Assembly (NCBI RefSeq): GCF_047948215.1 | Contig: NC_134455.1 | Location: 165,336,575-165,400,574 of the forward strand | DNA from: Lycorma delicatula | Lineage: Eukaryota > Arthropoda > Insecta > Hemiptera > Fulgoridae | Direction: 5' to 3' | Length of the DNA stretch: 64,000 nucleotides | In this document: positions 1 to 12,600 of the stretch, one piece after another | How positions within the stretch are numbered: position 1 is the stretch's first letter | How the letters are laid out: every line of letters starts with the position of its first letter | Made by a program: the position numbers and the translations under genes | The notes under the pieces: generated by a model | The model's database searches: none | The model's input: only the letters and a program-made list of their open reading frames with translations | What the model was told of the DNA's origin: nothing

Positions 1-1890
1 ACTGCCCTGTGCCCTGCAATGGCGCATTGACCACACATCTCCGACTGTGCTCTACAGCGGGAAGAAGTGTGACAAAAGCCTTTACATTTGAAACACCGGG
101 GTACTTCCGTATGGTCAACGACCCTGCATGAGGTTTCCCCAAGGAACAGCCGACCACCGGCCACCAAGACCTGCCGGATCTTAGGCAAGCTCTCAACTAC
201 CCTGTGGCTCTTTGAGGCCTCTCCTCCCCAACTGCCGGACTACCCTGGTTCCCTTGAGAAGTCCTCGGCAGCCATATCCAACGCTGGATTTTGGCTGTGT
301 ATTGCCTTGAGGATTTCGGGCTCCTCTGCCCTCGTTGCTCTTGGCAAATCTTATACCAATTTTTGTGGCCGACGCCCGGCCAGCAGCTGATCCTTCAGCC
401 CGTTATTTTGCAGAACGTCGGCCTCCAGCAGCCGCTTCACCTGCTGCTCATTTACCACCTCCAGCACAAAGTCATTATTCCTTGTTTTCATGACTCGGGA
501 AAATTGGAACTTTTCTTTCCTGTGATCCATGACCTTTTTCAGGATTAGTTCCGTCACGGCTGACGAAGCCGCCGGACCAGGTGTAATCGGGCGGGACCAC
601 CTTGGCAGTGGCCCTCTTTATTTTGACAGCAGGTACCTGGGCTGGCAGGGGTGGACTAGGCCGCTTAGGCCCAGGAGCGGCAGTTACTGCGGCGAAGGAG
701 ACAGGCGTTTTAATTTTCTCCTTTACCCGTTTAATACTTTTGTGGAGCTCGCCAAGAGCTTCACCCGTCACCGGCTGAAAACCCCTGACTCCCTCCATTA
801 CCTGGTCACCTTTACCGAAGAGCCTTGGCACAACTGTATCAAGGGCCAGGTTAACGCCCTGGAGGCTTTCACACCTTACGACAGCTCAGCAACCAAACGA
901 CTACATTCGAACAGGTAGGAGTCGACTAACTGCCTACCCTCCACCGAAATCCGTGAATCCTTTGAGGAGAATGTAGTCCATGCCGACCGCATCTCCTCGA
1001 TCCTCCCCAAACCATCAGCTCCAGAGCTAGACCTCCTTAAGGAAGTCTTCGCCGCAGAGGTCTCCGGATTAGGGCCGATCATCGCGCCACTGTCTTTCAC
1101 CACCTTCGACTTCGTTAGGAGGTGCCTTTCAGACTGGCTGCCCCCTCCAGAGACTAGGTCTCCCTGCACGGAACAACCAAAGGCTTCTCCGCACAGCTCG
1201 ACACTGAGGCTCCGGCAGGATTTTGTGCACAGTTTGCCGGTTCACGAGTACGCTCCACTACCCTCGTGAAGACCTCCTTCTCGGAGGACCGGGGCCTCGG
1301 CGGAGACCTGCCGAGCAACCTTCTTGCCTTGAAGGTGTCACCGGCCACCATGTCCTTGGCTAAACCGACGAAGTCGTCCAATCAGCCCCTTCCAGATTGC
1401 TTCATAACCGCTTAACAGAATCTCACAAGCACCGACTGTAACGCCAGGTACTACGTTAACAGCCTGAATCACCTATCACAATACCAGGTGAGCGTTCACA
1501 ATTTCGTTCCCGAGCAAGGCCATCCGTTCTCACAAAACCCGCTCGAGAAGTCCAAAGCTAAAAGCTCCTATTGCAGACCACCGGCGAGGTCGGAGCGAAT
1601 CGCTTCCCGAACCTGCCAGAGGATTTAGAAAAATTATTTGCCCTCATGAATCTATGAAACGGGACACGATGCAACAAAGAAAACATCCTTATTTAGCTGA
1701 CAGTGGCACTACTGCAACACACTACGCGGCTGAGTAGCCCAAACTCCACAGCAGTGCAGGTTGACTGACAGCCACTGATCATTGTCAGCCCCGAAGACGT
1801 GAATGTAGGCACGCTGCACTTGTAGAAAGCAATTTATAGCTACCGGGAGCAGTAAGCACAAGTTTTACAGCATGGGGCCAGAGATCGAGA
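1..1890 (-). mobile_element. R1-like LINE ORF1 (gag-like) relic
   Basis: GC-rich island read on the minus strand; it continues left of the window. From high to low coordinates, broken ORFs at 1381-1154, 1169-876, 831-475 and 557-351 lead to a C-terminal part with two zinc knuckles. The first is CFKCKGFCHTSSRC (C-x2-C-x4-H-x4-C, about 90-50) and the second reads C-x2-C...H near 40-10. Segments such as FVLEVVNEQQVKRLLEADVL and LPKIRQVLVAGGRLFLGETS resemble the nucleic-acid-binding ORF1 protein of R1-clade elements. In-frame stops and shifts make it dead. The region above about 1400 is probably 5'UTR or N-terminus. The matching ORF2 is outside the window. Confidence 0.7.
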
Positions 1891-2955
1891 AGCAATTTCT
1901 GTATTTGGATATCATATTCAATCCCTTGGGTTGGATGGTTTCTCCCAAGGACTTGAAGTGGGGTGCCTGTGAGATTTTGCTGTATTGTGTTAGCAGCAGA
2001 AATCTTCCAGTTGAGTTGGTGTCCATATATTTTCTCTTTTCATAAGAAATTTGGAGTCTGATTTTACAGGATATTTAATGTAGTTTTTCCAATGCAAAAT
2101 TGGCTTCATCTTTTTTGTTTGTTAATATAGCGTGGTCATCTGCAAAGGCCAAGCATTTCACGGTAATTCTGTTTCCTTTCTGTTTTCCAATTTGGATGCC
2201 TTTGACTTTTATCTCTCATTCTCTGATGCTGAACCTTCTCCACCTTCTCCAAGATGATGCTGAACAAAAGTGGTGATAAGCCGTCCCCTAGTCAGACTCT
2301 TGTGTGAAATTTGAATTTCTTATCAAGAAATCTCAAACCCATTGAGATGGTTCCTGATAATGTTTCCTGGATGATGGCTCTGAATTTCCTATCGACTCCA
2401 AATTCTTGTATGATATTAAACAAGTTTCATGTGTTGACAAAGTTGTAGCCTTTTTTAAAAATGTGACTATGGTGTTCCAAGATTGTCTGATGTGTAGTAT
2501 GTCTTGAGGTTCCAGATGTGTCTGATACAGGACTGTCCATTTTTTAATCCTGCCTGATACTCGCCAATTTGCAGGTCCATTTGGGGTTTGAGTTGGTTCA
2601 GCAAGGCTCTAGAGAGAATCTTATAGGTGATTGGGAGAAGTGAGATCCCTCTATAATTGTTCGGATCTGTCCTGTCTCCTTTCTTATGGAATGGGTGTAT
2701 CAAGGCATTCTTCCATTCTTTTGGGATTTTCTCTGTTCTCCAGACTTCCAATATTATTCTGTGAATTTTAGATGTTTTTGTGGTCCAATTTCCAGAATTC
2801 CGCAATAATTGCATCCTTGCCAGGAGCCCTGTTTTTTTCAATGATTTGATTGTGTTCACAATTTCTTCGTGTGTGGGTGGAAGTGAGTCAGGTTTTGGTG
2901 TAGGTTTTACAAAACTTAGTTGTTCCAAGGGTGCTTCATAATTGAGGAGCATTAT
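1890..2955 (-). mobile_element. decayed LINE reverse transcriptase
   Basis: Minus-strand RT. The open part (2952-2467, 161 codons) has RTEKIPKEWKNALIHPFHKK, GDRTDPNNYRGISLLPITYK, ILSRALLNQLKP and QAGLKNGQSCI: RT domains 1-3 of a non-LTR element. Further down, in broken frames, are GDGLSPLLFSIILEKVEK (about 2320-2245) and LAFADDHAILTNKK (about 2155-2105), the FADD catalytic box. It is a different family from the adjacent R1-like ORF1; I cannot name the clade. The N-terminal endonuclease is missing. Confidence 0.75.
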
Positions 2956-4155
2956 TTTAATGATTAAATTATGAAATAATTATCAGAATTAATTTAGGAA
3001 TTAGAAAGAAATTTATTATTTTTAGATATATAGAATGAGGACTTTGGGAATAAAACATGAGAATAGGAAACTAACGTTAGCAAAAGTTAATGTGGAACCT
3101 CCTGAAATTTAATTTCATAGAATGTTAAAAATTAGATGAATTGCTAAGTGATAATGATTGTTACAGTGATAGGTAAGTTATTATTATTAGCTCAGAAGCA
3201 AGTGGTCTGTTTTTTCTATTTAGGAAGGTTTTGTGAATGTATTGAAGTTTTTTTTTATGTTTGTACGGTAATGTGTTTTTTATTAAAGAAAAATGCATCT
3301 TTTGTTTTAACATTTACTATAAAAATTTTCCACATGATAGGCTTTCATGTAGGTGTTGTGTGTACAATCTCCAATTACTTTTTGCATTGAATTTATGTAC
3401 ATGTTTCACTTCATAATTACAACAGCCCAACATTGACAATTGAGATTTTTTGTCCCTGAATGGTGGGAATTTCAACATCGTTTCACAAATATAAATGAAA
3501 TGTTACAAAATTTGTTGGAACTTATTTAAGTTTCCTTTTAATAGCCATTAAAAAGATAAAATACAACAATTTGATTTATAAACATCGTGAATTACAAATT
3601 GAATAAGAGTTTATATTGGGACCTAAACTTTTATCATGAAACTGAAGAATACAACAAAAATGAGAAATTTACATTTTATGTTAGCCAAACATTCATACAG
3701 TTTTCTAAGTAATTAAGTTTATATGTTTTAAAGACATTTTGGTAATATGAAAACATTATAAGTGTATGGAGCTGCTTAAAAAGTATTAGATCAAGAAGTA
3801 AAATTTCCTCATACGTATTTGAACTGGAATTAGATAGGAAGGTGATAAGATAGCCTAGGGATTTGTTGAGATGTTCAGAAAAGATTTCAGCAATGTTGAA
3901 GGTTCTCATAGCTCTGCAAGGAAACCTTTGTCAACTCTGTTCTGAGACTGCTAATTTCAATGTTGTAATATCACATTCCTTCCAAGGAAGTTAGGAATGC
4001 AATTTAGTCTGGCTAACAAAACAAAAATCAAGCTAAGTAATTATCAGTGTCATTAATTAAAAAATATAATGCTAAGATTTGTTACTCCTTGACAAAAATA
4101 ATTAATTGCTTATTTAAATATAGACTATAAAAAAAAAGACTCTACTACTCTTAAA
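2956..4155. other. AT-rich flank, nothing recognised
   Basis: Long A/T runs and chance ORFs (such as 3148-3390 + and 3676-3909 -) with no motif or family resemblance I can see. Confidence 0.5.
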
Positions 4156-4216
4156 AGTAGTAGTAGTAGTAGTAGTAGTAGTAGAGTAACCTCTACTTAC
4201 AAGTAGTAGTAGTAGC
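4156..4216. repeat. (AGT)n microsatellite, two blocks
   Basis: Ten AGT/TAG units at 4156-4185 and a second block at 4202-4216, separated by a short imperfect inverted piece (CTCTACTTAC). It abuts the GC-rich ORF1 fragment that follows. Confidence 0.9.
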
Positions 4217-4674
4217 AGAGTACCTCTCTCAAGTAGAGTCCAGAGCAACCAGCACTCTGATGCCCGGAAGACTGTTCAGAATCCACCCCAATTTCACCAA
4301 CAAGTCATTGATAATCCATCCACGCTGTTAGTATCCCGACACCAGTACAACATCGAGCGTACCTTTCGTGACTCGCACGACTGTGAACTGCTCATCAGAA
4401 AACTGAGGCATCCAGAAGACACCCAACGGGATCGAGCCAACCATGATCACAGAGAGCAGCCAGTTGCCCCTGGGTAGTTGAGAGCTTGCCTAAGATCCGG
4501 CAGGTCATGGTGGCCGGTGGTTGGCTGTTCCTTGGGGAAACCTCATGCAGGGTTCGTTGACCATATGGAAGTACCCTGGTTCTTCAAATGTCAAGGCTTT
4601 GGTCACACCTCTCTCCGCTGTAGAGCACAGTCGGAGAGGTGTTGTCATTGCGCCCTTGCAGAGCACAGGGCAGT
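4217..4674 (+). mobile_element. R1-like ORF1 zinc-knuckle fragment, inverted copy
   Basis: GC-rich fragment. Positions 4472-4674 are the reverse complement, with scattered differences, of 1-202. They carry KIRQVMVAGGWLFLGETSCR and the zinc knuckle FKCQGFGHTSLRC (C-x2-C-x4-H-x4-C), followed by a second knuckle start. The preceding 4217-4471 is equally GC-rich but shows no clear similarity to the left copy. Frames are broken. Similarity stops exactly at 4674, which pairs with base 1, so the left copy may continue beyond the window. Confidence 0.75.
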
Positions 4675-4924
4675 TAGTTATTTAAATATAGATGCTTTTA
4701 GTATAAGGACTAATTATGTTTTTTAAAAATGCAAGTGTAAATATGAATATCCTTAATGTTCTTGAAAAGTTGTTTAATTTTTTTTTATATGTCCTTTTTG
4801 TGTTATCCATATTTAACTGTTTTGTGTTGAAGCTTGAATTGAACATATAGTGTCATGTATTTATTCATTTATTTTATTTTTTGGATGATAATTCATAATT
4901 GTGCATGCAAATATGAAATGGAAA

Positions 4925-5030
4925 TTTCTTAATGTATGAAAAATGCCACGCCCAACCGGGATTTGAACTTGGGACCTCCAGATGAAAGGACAAGATGCTA
5001 TTACTCTGCCATGTAGATCGGTGAATTATA
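4925..5030 (-). repeat. tRNA-derived SINE fragment
   Basis: On the minus strand a head with an A-box-like ATGGCAGAGTAATAGC, spacing CCTTTCATCTGGAGGTC, a B box AGTTCAAATCC (4969-4959), then CGGTTGGGCGTGGCATTTTTC. The same arrangement and tail occur at 12945 and 14695, so it is a family. The fold is not a working tRNA. Confidence 0.65.
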
Positions 5031-6596
5031 ATTATGAAATTTGTTTTGTAGGTTCAATTTCTTTGTAGGAAAAGTTTACTTCTGTGATATTATTAAAGAA
5101 TTCACTTTCAAATTAATGGAACTTTTCATCCAAAGGGCTTTTTTTGGAGGTAATTATCAGCACCTTCCTCAGCTGTATTTCAGTAATAGCATTGATTGCA
5201 ATGGTGCCAATCTTATAAAGATTAGGAAATAACTTAAATGTATAGTTACACAAGTACATTTGATTAATGTTATGTTCATTTAATAATTAATTTTACAAAT
5301 TTAGTGTATTTATAAATTTCATATTGTTCAATTATGCTGAAATGTTGAGTTATTATGTGTTGTATGTAAAATTTACATGTAGTTCCTGTACATTTTTCTT
5401 ATGTTTGTAGGTATATATGTCCAGTTTGTCTGATGGTGAATTTAGTACAATCATTGCAGTTTTAGTTACTATTTTATAGCATATTGAAAATACCCAGCAA
5501 AGCAGATGGGTATGCTAATAAAATCCTTTTTCTCAAGTCACAAATGTAGGATTGACAGCTTTTGAGTTACATTAAATTGGACATTATCATCTTTGATCCA
5601 CTTATATAGAAATAGCTTGAGGAAGATCCTTTTCTTTACTGGATATGGATCATTACAGAGACCTCTGTATACAACAAAAAGCATAACACACTGAATTTTT
5701 CATCAATCTCCAGAAACTGCAAAACATATTATCCTTAAATGTTAAGCCCTTAAAAGAAGTATTTCAATCTTTTTCGAGCCTGACTTTCAGGAAGTGTTAA
5801 AAAGTGCTTGTAATCTGATTAAAAGGTTCTAGTAGTTATAGATATGAAACAGGGAAGACAAGCTTCTGTTTTGGGATTTTGGTATTACACCAGCCCCATG
5901 GCTGAAGTTCCTTAAGGAGGGTAGCCCTACTCCCTTTCATAAAATAGACATTACCATAAAACAGATATAAGCAAACCTCCTTTTTTAAGAGTTTAATATT
6001 TAAAAAAGTGTTTATGGCTTAACTACTTTTGAATATGATTACTGCTACTCAGTTGGTTGAGGGCACATGCTGACCTTTCCTCTGACTAAAGTAGTTCATT
6101 TGTTTTTTTATTTTTTTAATGTTTCTTAACCAAGTTGCAGGCACTAGTCTTTTGTAAAACAGTTTGATAAAATTTGTGTATTATTTTTTTTATTTTTTAT
6201 TTTTTTATGTGTTGAGCAAATGATGTTGGTTAACTTTTATCTTTAAATTCTAAATTCTTTTACTCCTTTAACATATATAAATGATAGAATTAAAATATAA
6301 TGCTTTCTGAATATGTATATCTATTTATGAAAGTTTTTTTTAAACCATTTAGTCATATTAATTTTAATTTCGTTCTATTTAAATTACAGTTATTTGAAAT
6401 AATGTCAGCTTGAATGTTTGTCCATGTTTGTGTATATATTTTTTTATGTTTTGATTGTTTCTCTTGTTTTTGCTACACGTGAAACAAATAATATAATAAT
6501 AAAAACAGAACAGTTGTGAAAGATTCTTTGAGATATTTCTTTATGTTTTCTAGATGTTAGTATGGTGATCTGTTTGCTGACATAAAAACAGAAAAA
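5031..6596. other. upstream flank of WDR48
   Basis: AT-rich sequence that should hold the WDR48 promoter. I cannot place a TATA box or initiator with any confidence in this base composition, and I see no coding or repeat feature. Confidence 0.35.
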
Positions 6597-6644
6597 ATGA
6601 CAACACATAAAACTGGTGGACAGAGTGGTAGAAAGAAAGTTCAG
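6597..6644 (+). CDS. WDR48: WDR48 exon 1 (residues 1-16)
   Basis: Sixteen codons, [16 protein letters not shown], ending cleanly at CAG before gtaaat (phase 0). The Gly/Arg/Lys-rich start followed by KVQ matches the N-terminus of animal WDR48. A TTTTCTAG at 6546-6553 could be the acceptor of a 5'UTR intron, so an untranslated exon further upstream is possible. Confidence 0.9.
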
Positions 6645-9600
6645 GTAAATTGATTACCAAATGTAGTTTATAGTTTTCACTAAATTCTATTTCTGGATCA
6701 ACTCTGTTACTTCTGTGTTGATAATTATTAGAATTTTTTTTTATGTTGGTTGAGTTATAGTTTTAACAAATATAATAATAATTATTGTTTTATAATGATG
6801 TTTATAATAAAGATAATAACATTGTATATATTTAATCTTTATGTCTTGTTTTAGTTAATGTATTTATTATGACTTAATTTATAGACTAACAAAACAGTTT
6901 GTATAGACCAGTGTTTGGCAGTTTCTGCAACCTTCTGAAGTTCCATGATATTAACTGCATGATATTGATTTGTATAATTTTAATTATTGAAAGCTCTGCT
7001 GCCCTTGTTGGTTCTCAGCACGCTTAAAGAGAATAAAAAAGAAAGTATGAACAAATGTCTGTAGTGTTTTCACATTGCTGAGAGGAGGGAGATGAAACTT
7101 AGCCTTTATGATGTGCTATGTTTTTGTTAAAAAAAAAATTCTTTCAGAGAAGATTACACCACCTTGCATACAATAAAAACGTTCAGGCAGATTATTAAGT
7201 CATGGAAGATCATGTGCATTGTACTCAGGAAGAAATATGGTATTTTGGTAAAATTCATTCTCTAAGGCCTAATAATAGATTTTGCTCTTTACTGAGAAAC
7301 ATTGAAAAACCTAACATGCCATATAGAACAAAAGGTTAGAGTCGATCTCCAGTATTCTATTACTTCATAATAATGCTCAGCCAGACTGTGATGATATCAT
7401 TCTAAGTCCCATCACATCATTTGGGTAGAAATATTTGTATCGCCCTGACTTGAATATCCCTATTGAAGCCTTATTTGTCAACTAGTTCCTCTTCTTCCAA
7501 CATCGTAAGGATTTCTTCAGCAATCACTGTGAACTGTAAAATTAAATTGTAAAATTGGTAACACAGGCTACTTTTCACTGAGAATTGCAAATGATTTCTT
7601 TTCTTTCACTTTGATTAGTGGCTTAGCATGGTGGATATCAAGTTGAAAAATAGTTTAAAAGTTTGTGGACTTGATAAAAGTGTACAATTTAAATACTTTT
7701 TTTAGACCACGTATTAAAATTGCTACAGATTTTAATGCACTTCTTTGGAAGTCATTAATTATAAATCTTTCTTAAAAGAATTTCATTAAACTTGATTTTC
7801 TGAACACAACATTTCTGGATTTTCTTAGTTATTCTCTTGTAAATGTTAATTTTTTATACATTTGCTTTGACCTTTTTAAAGCCATTCCTCATTTGAGTGG
7901 TATTTGCAGTTTGTTATTAGCTGAGTTATTCTGAAGGTAACTGCAAATGAGAAAGTTGGATGAAAAAAAAGATTATTATTGTTAATGATTCCTGAATAAA
8001 ATAAAATTAAAAATCAATAGAATGTAAAAATGAATGCAACAAAGCAACTGGTTTCTTGTTACCTATGATGTCGCAGTATACTGTTCCCTTCACCCCTTCA
8101 CTGTACTATTAGCAGTGCCAACACCACTTCAGACATTCCAAGTAGTACTACTTTGCATCTTTATGTTTATGCTTACCAAGCTTTGATAAGTAGTAATATT
8201 GTTTATTTGTGCTATCATGAACAAAATTATAATATAATGGAAAGTACTGGCTGATGATAAATTATTCAGTGCATTTTAGGTACTAGTAAAAAAAAAATAA
8301 AGCATTGTACTTAAACTCGTTTTTTATTGAACAGAGCATTTGAAACAGTTTTGTGAACAACTTTTATTAACTTCAAACAAGTTTCACATGAGCACCTTTT
8401 GTGTCAATGTAAAATGTCAAGAAGATCATTTTTTTATGCGACACATTACAAAGAATATCTGGAGTAATTCCATTAATTACACTTTCGATTTTTCTTTTTA
8501 GTTCATTGATGTTTACAGCATTCATTGTTTGCACCCTGTCTTTGACAAACCTTCAAAGAAAGAAATCGAGTGACATAATGTCAAGGAATTGAGGTGGCTA
8601 GGTAGTCGCTAATATATAAATCCCTGGTGTTGTGCCATCTTGTTGGAAGTAAATATTGGGTTGCAGATGTTCAATTTATGATACTACTTACTCTTGTAAC
8701 ATGTATAGATAACAAGCTTTAGTAGCCATTGGCTTGGTGAAGAAGAATATTCCGAACACTTCATAAGCAGTCAACGCACACCAAACATTAATTTTCAGGT
8801 TATCGCATTGTGTTTTTCAAATGGCATGAGGATTCTTGCTACCCCAAATCTGACAATCATGAAGGTTAATGTGACCAGAAACATGGAAGATAGCTTCATC
8901 AGAGATATGTTTTTCTAATATTGCATTATCTTCATTCACCTTATCATGAATGTCCACAGCAAAATTGTAATTGCTAGGTTTATCATACTCATCATTTATT
9001 GCCCTCTTCAGATGCATGCACCAGCTGAATTTTGTATGCATGAAGTTTTTGGTGCTTGTGTAGAACCTTCACAACTATTACTGGTGTTCCAGTTCGAAAA
9101 CTCGTACAATGAGTCAATTTACCTAGGCTTCTCTGAAAAGTTTCTCTTAACCAGATCCACAACTTTCTTAGAGATAGGTCTGCTAGCACATTTTTGGTAC
9201 TATATTTCCTGTATTCTTAAACTGCTAATACCAACATTTAATAGAATTCTTTATTAGATTAGATTTTTTTATTATTTCTTTTATTTTAATTTCTTTATTA
9301 GGGGATCACGGCTGTGCGGCAAACAAAAGTGTCTACAAACAGTAATAACAGATTCGCTTTCTTGAAACCATAGTATGTTCATTGCTTTCTCTTGGAGAAA
9401 GCAATGTGCATACCCCCCTGTTGTTACATGGCACTGGCATGTGCATTCAAGGTCATCAGTAACTCTAGTGCCTACACTAATATTTGAAAAAAATCAACAT
9501 GTGCTACATTGCTTTGTTCATTCTTTATCAACTTCCTAAAATCCATTGAATAATTTATTTTCATCCTGTGTTTTAACATAATTATATATGAAAACTTTGG

Positions 9601-12600
9601 TGTACAGACTGACTGACAACTGACAAGAAAAATCATGCATGTGCTGAAGACTTACTGCATCATTGGGCAAAATACTCTTGACTACAACTGCTTAATAATT
9701 TACTCATTCTACTATTAGATTTTCCATTTTTGTTGATTCATGTAATTATTTATTATAAAGTGGTCTTTTTTTTCTACTGATGAGCTGTGTTTTGATCAGG
9801 TTTCATTTGTAATTAGAGATGAGGTTGAGAAGCAGCACAGAGCAGGTGTTAACTCATTACAGTTGGATACAGCCACGAATCGATTATATTCTGCTGGTCG
9901 TGATAGCATTATTCGTACATGGAATTGTAAAGATGCCAAAGCTGGTAAGGACCCATATATCCAATCAATGGAACATCATACAGATTGGGTTAATGATATT
10001 GTCCTCTGTTGTGGTGGGAAAAATTGTAAGTAATCTCTTAATAATTTTGATAATTGTTTATTCATATTATTATTATCAAATTGCTTTCAACATTAATAAT
10101 TTCTTATGGTATTATTTTTATTTGTTTGCTATTTTGACAGTTATTTTTTTCATGTGTGAAATCATATATCATGTTACTGCTATTATATGATGTATTCATA
10201 ATGCAGGATACTGTGTGGACATAATGAATGCAGCATTTATTTTTCTATTAAATATCAAAAAAAAAGTGTTAACAAGTATATTGTGTTAGAATTAGTCTTA
10301 AACATGTAATAAACTAATTAATAAGTTTGCACAATAAGTTATTAACAAACTACTAATACAATTATCATCTTTAGTTTATATGTTATTGCTAATGTATCAG
10401 TGATATTGTCATTTATCATTGGGTTGAATATGATAGTCAACATTTATCGTCAGCCAATCAAATCACATTTATTAAAAATAACAATTTTTCTTAGTCTTTA
10501 TAAAGAAAGTGGAATATACAAAAAAATGCTTTTTAAACAATTACTTTTTTTTAATTTGTAATAGGTTAAATTTTTAGATTTCATTAAATTAGTTTGCCAT
10601 AGATGTCTTATAATTCTTTACCTGCTTATTTTCATAATTACATTTACCTTGAAATTTTCCTTACAATACCCACTTTTTGCTGTATGATTTACACTTTTTG
10701 TATCTGTGATGATTTTATATGGTTGATATTTTGAAAATGTTAAACAAGATAATAATCATTCTCTTTTGTTTCAAATGTATGTTATATATTTCAGATTTTT
10801 TTATGACTTTTTTTTATAATTCCTGAAAAGTTCTTATGTAAGATTTTTCTTGTGTGGCAGTTAATTACTATTCAGTTAAGAACTTAACTGAAGTAGTGTT
10901 CATACTTGTGAATTATAACTGGTTGTGTTGTTTAAATTTTCACAGTAATATCAGCAAGTTCAGACACTACAGTCAAAGTATGGAATGCACATAAAGGATT
11001 TTGTATGTCTACGTTACGAACTCATAAAGATTATGTTCGTGCCTTGGCATATGCTAGAGATAGAGAACAAGTTGCTTCAGCTGGTCTTGATCGTGCTATT
11101 TTTCTGTGGGATGTTAACACTTTGACAGCTCTTACTGCTAGCAATAACACAGTTACAAGTGAGTTATTCTAATAATAATAATAGTATTATTATTGTTATA
11201 TACATTATAGTCATTAAGGGAATTCACATTGGTGTACTTAGTAACTTAATGTGAATAAAGTTTTGATTTATCAGATTTCAAACAGTTGGAATGTTACTGT
11301 GTTTGAAAATATCTTTTGAAAGTTGATATCGCACATCAGTTACTCTGTCCAGAAGCTTGTGAGAAGTGTAAACTGATTAATAAATGTAATCCATTGTTGG
11401 TTACTTCAGTCCCTTTACTGTAGTTTTATTTTTAAATAAAAGGTGTTCCATTAGTTGTGTACAAAGTATGCAGTTGTTGAGGGAGATGAAGTTTTGGACA
11501 ATTTTCTTCATCTAAATTCATCAGATTTCTTTGTACTAGATTGACCTGAGTTATGTGCTAAATTGTTGTTGGTAGAACATTAAGTATGCCAATATTTACT
11601 TAGTTATTAGCTTAGTTATCTAGCTAAATGGAACTACATAATAACAGTCATTGTTTTTATACTTCATGAAGAAACAGCCTTTAATGTTTATGACTACTTT
11701 TCATATTTATATGTTAGTGGAAATAAAAATAAATTCTAAGTTAACAGTTTTAATAAATTTATTTTTTTATGTCAATATTGTCATCAAAAAATTGAAAATA
11801 TTACATTTTCTTTAAAAAAAAATGTTGGTTAATGCTTTTAAAAATATTTTAGCTGTAGAAATATAATATTGAGGTTTAATTTAATAAAATGAATCAAATC
11901 ACAATTTGCTTGATCGAAACATGTTATAATATGTATTTTTATTTTTAGAAAATTGTTATAAAAATTATTACAGTTGCATATTAAAATTAAAATAACATCA
12001 ATTTGTAAAGTTTTCTGCTTTTTTATTTTAGAATCTCCTTTCGTGTACGCTCATTTTTCTTTATTTCAAGAAATGAAAAATGACCCAAGATCGCAGCATA
12101 CGTTCCAGAATCCCAAAATTATGAAAATTTATTTTCTAATATTTTGGAATCAATTTCTGTGCACTTTTTTACACTTGCTTGAAAAATATTTGTTAAATGT
12201 CTTGTGGAAATTGTTACCTTTGTCATTAATGTAATTATTGTTTGAATTACTATTAATTTACTTGTCTTGACATAATTGACTGGAATATTTTCTTTTTCTG
12301 CCTTTTCTTGGTTGGCCAGAATTTTCTTTAGCTGTTAGAAAATTGTTATTACTGTTATTTCCTTCATCTGTTATCTCACTAATAGCAACACCACTAATTC
12401 ACTATTATTTAATCCTTTGTCTTTATGAAACGCATAACATCCTTCATAAGAAGTAGTTTCTAAAAGAGTACTACTCTTATCCACAATGAAGTTAAGAATT
12501 TCATTCACTTCTAAGTCATGGAGTAATAAAGTAGCATTAAGTTCAATATTTGCAATAGTATTAAAAGTTAATCTAGATCAGCGTTATTATCACTACAATT

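Noticed and set aside
88..918. Plus-strand ORFs at 88-390, 291-548 and 529-918
   Set aside because: They overlap the minus-strand R1-like ORF1, whose zinc knuckles and conserved segments are recognisable; the plus frames show no family resemblance.
9819..10190. 123-codon plus ORF over exon 2
   Set aside because: Out of frame with the WDR48 exon and running into intron 2; a shadow.
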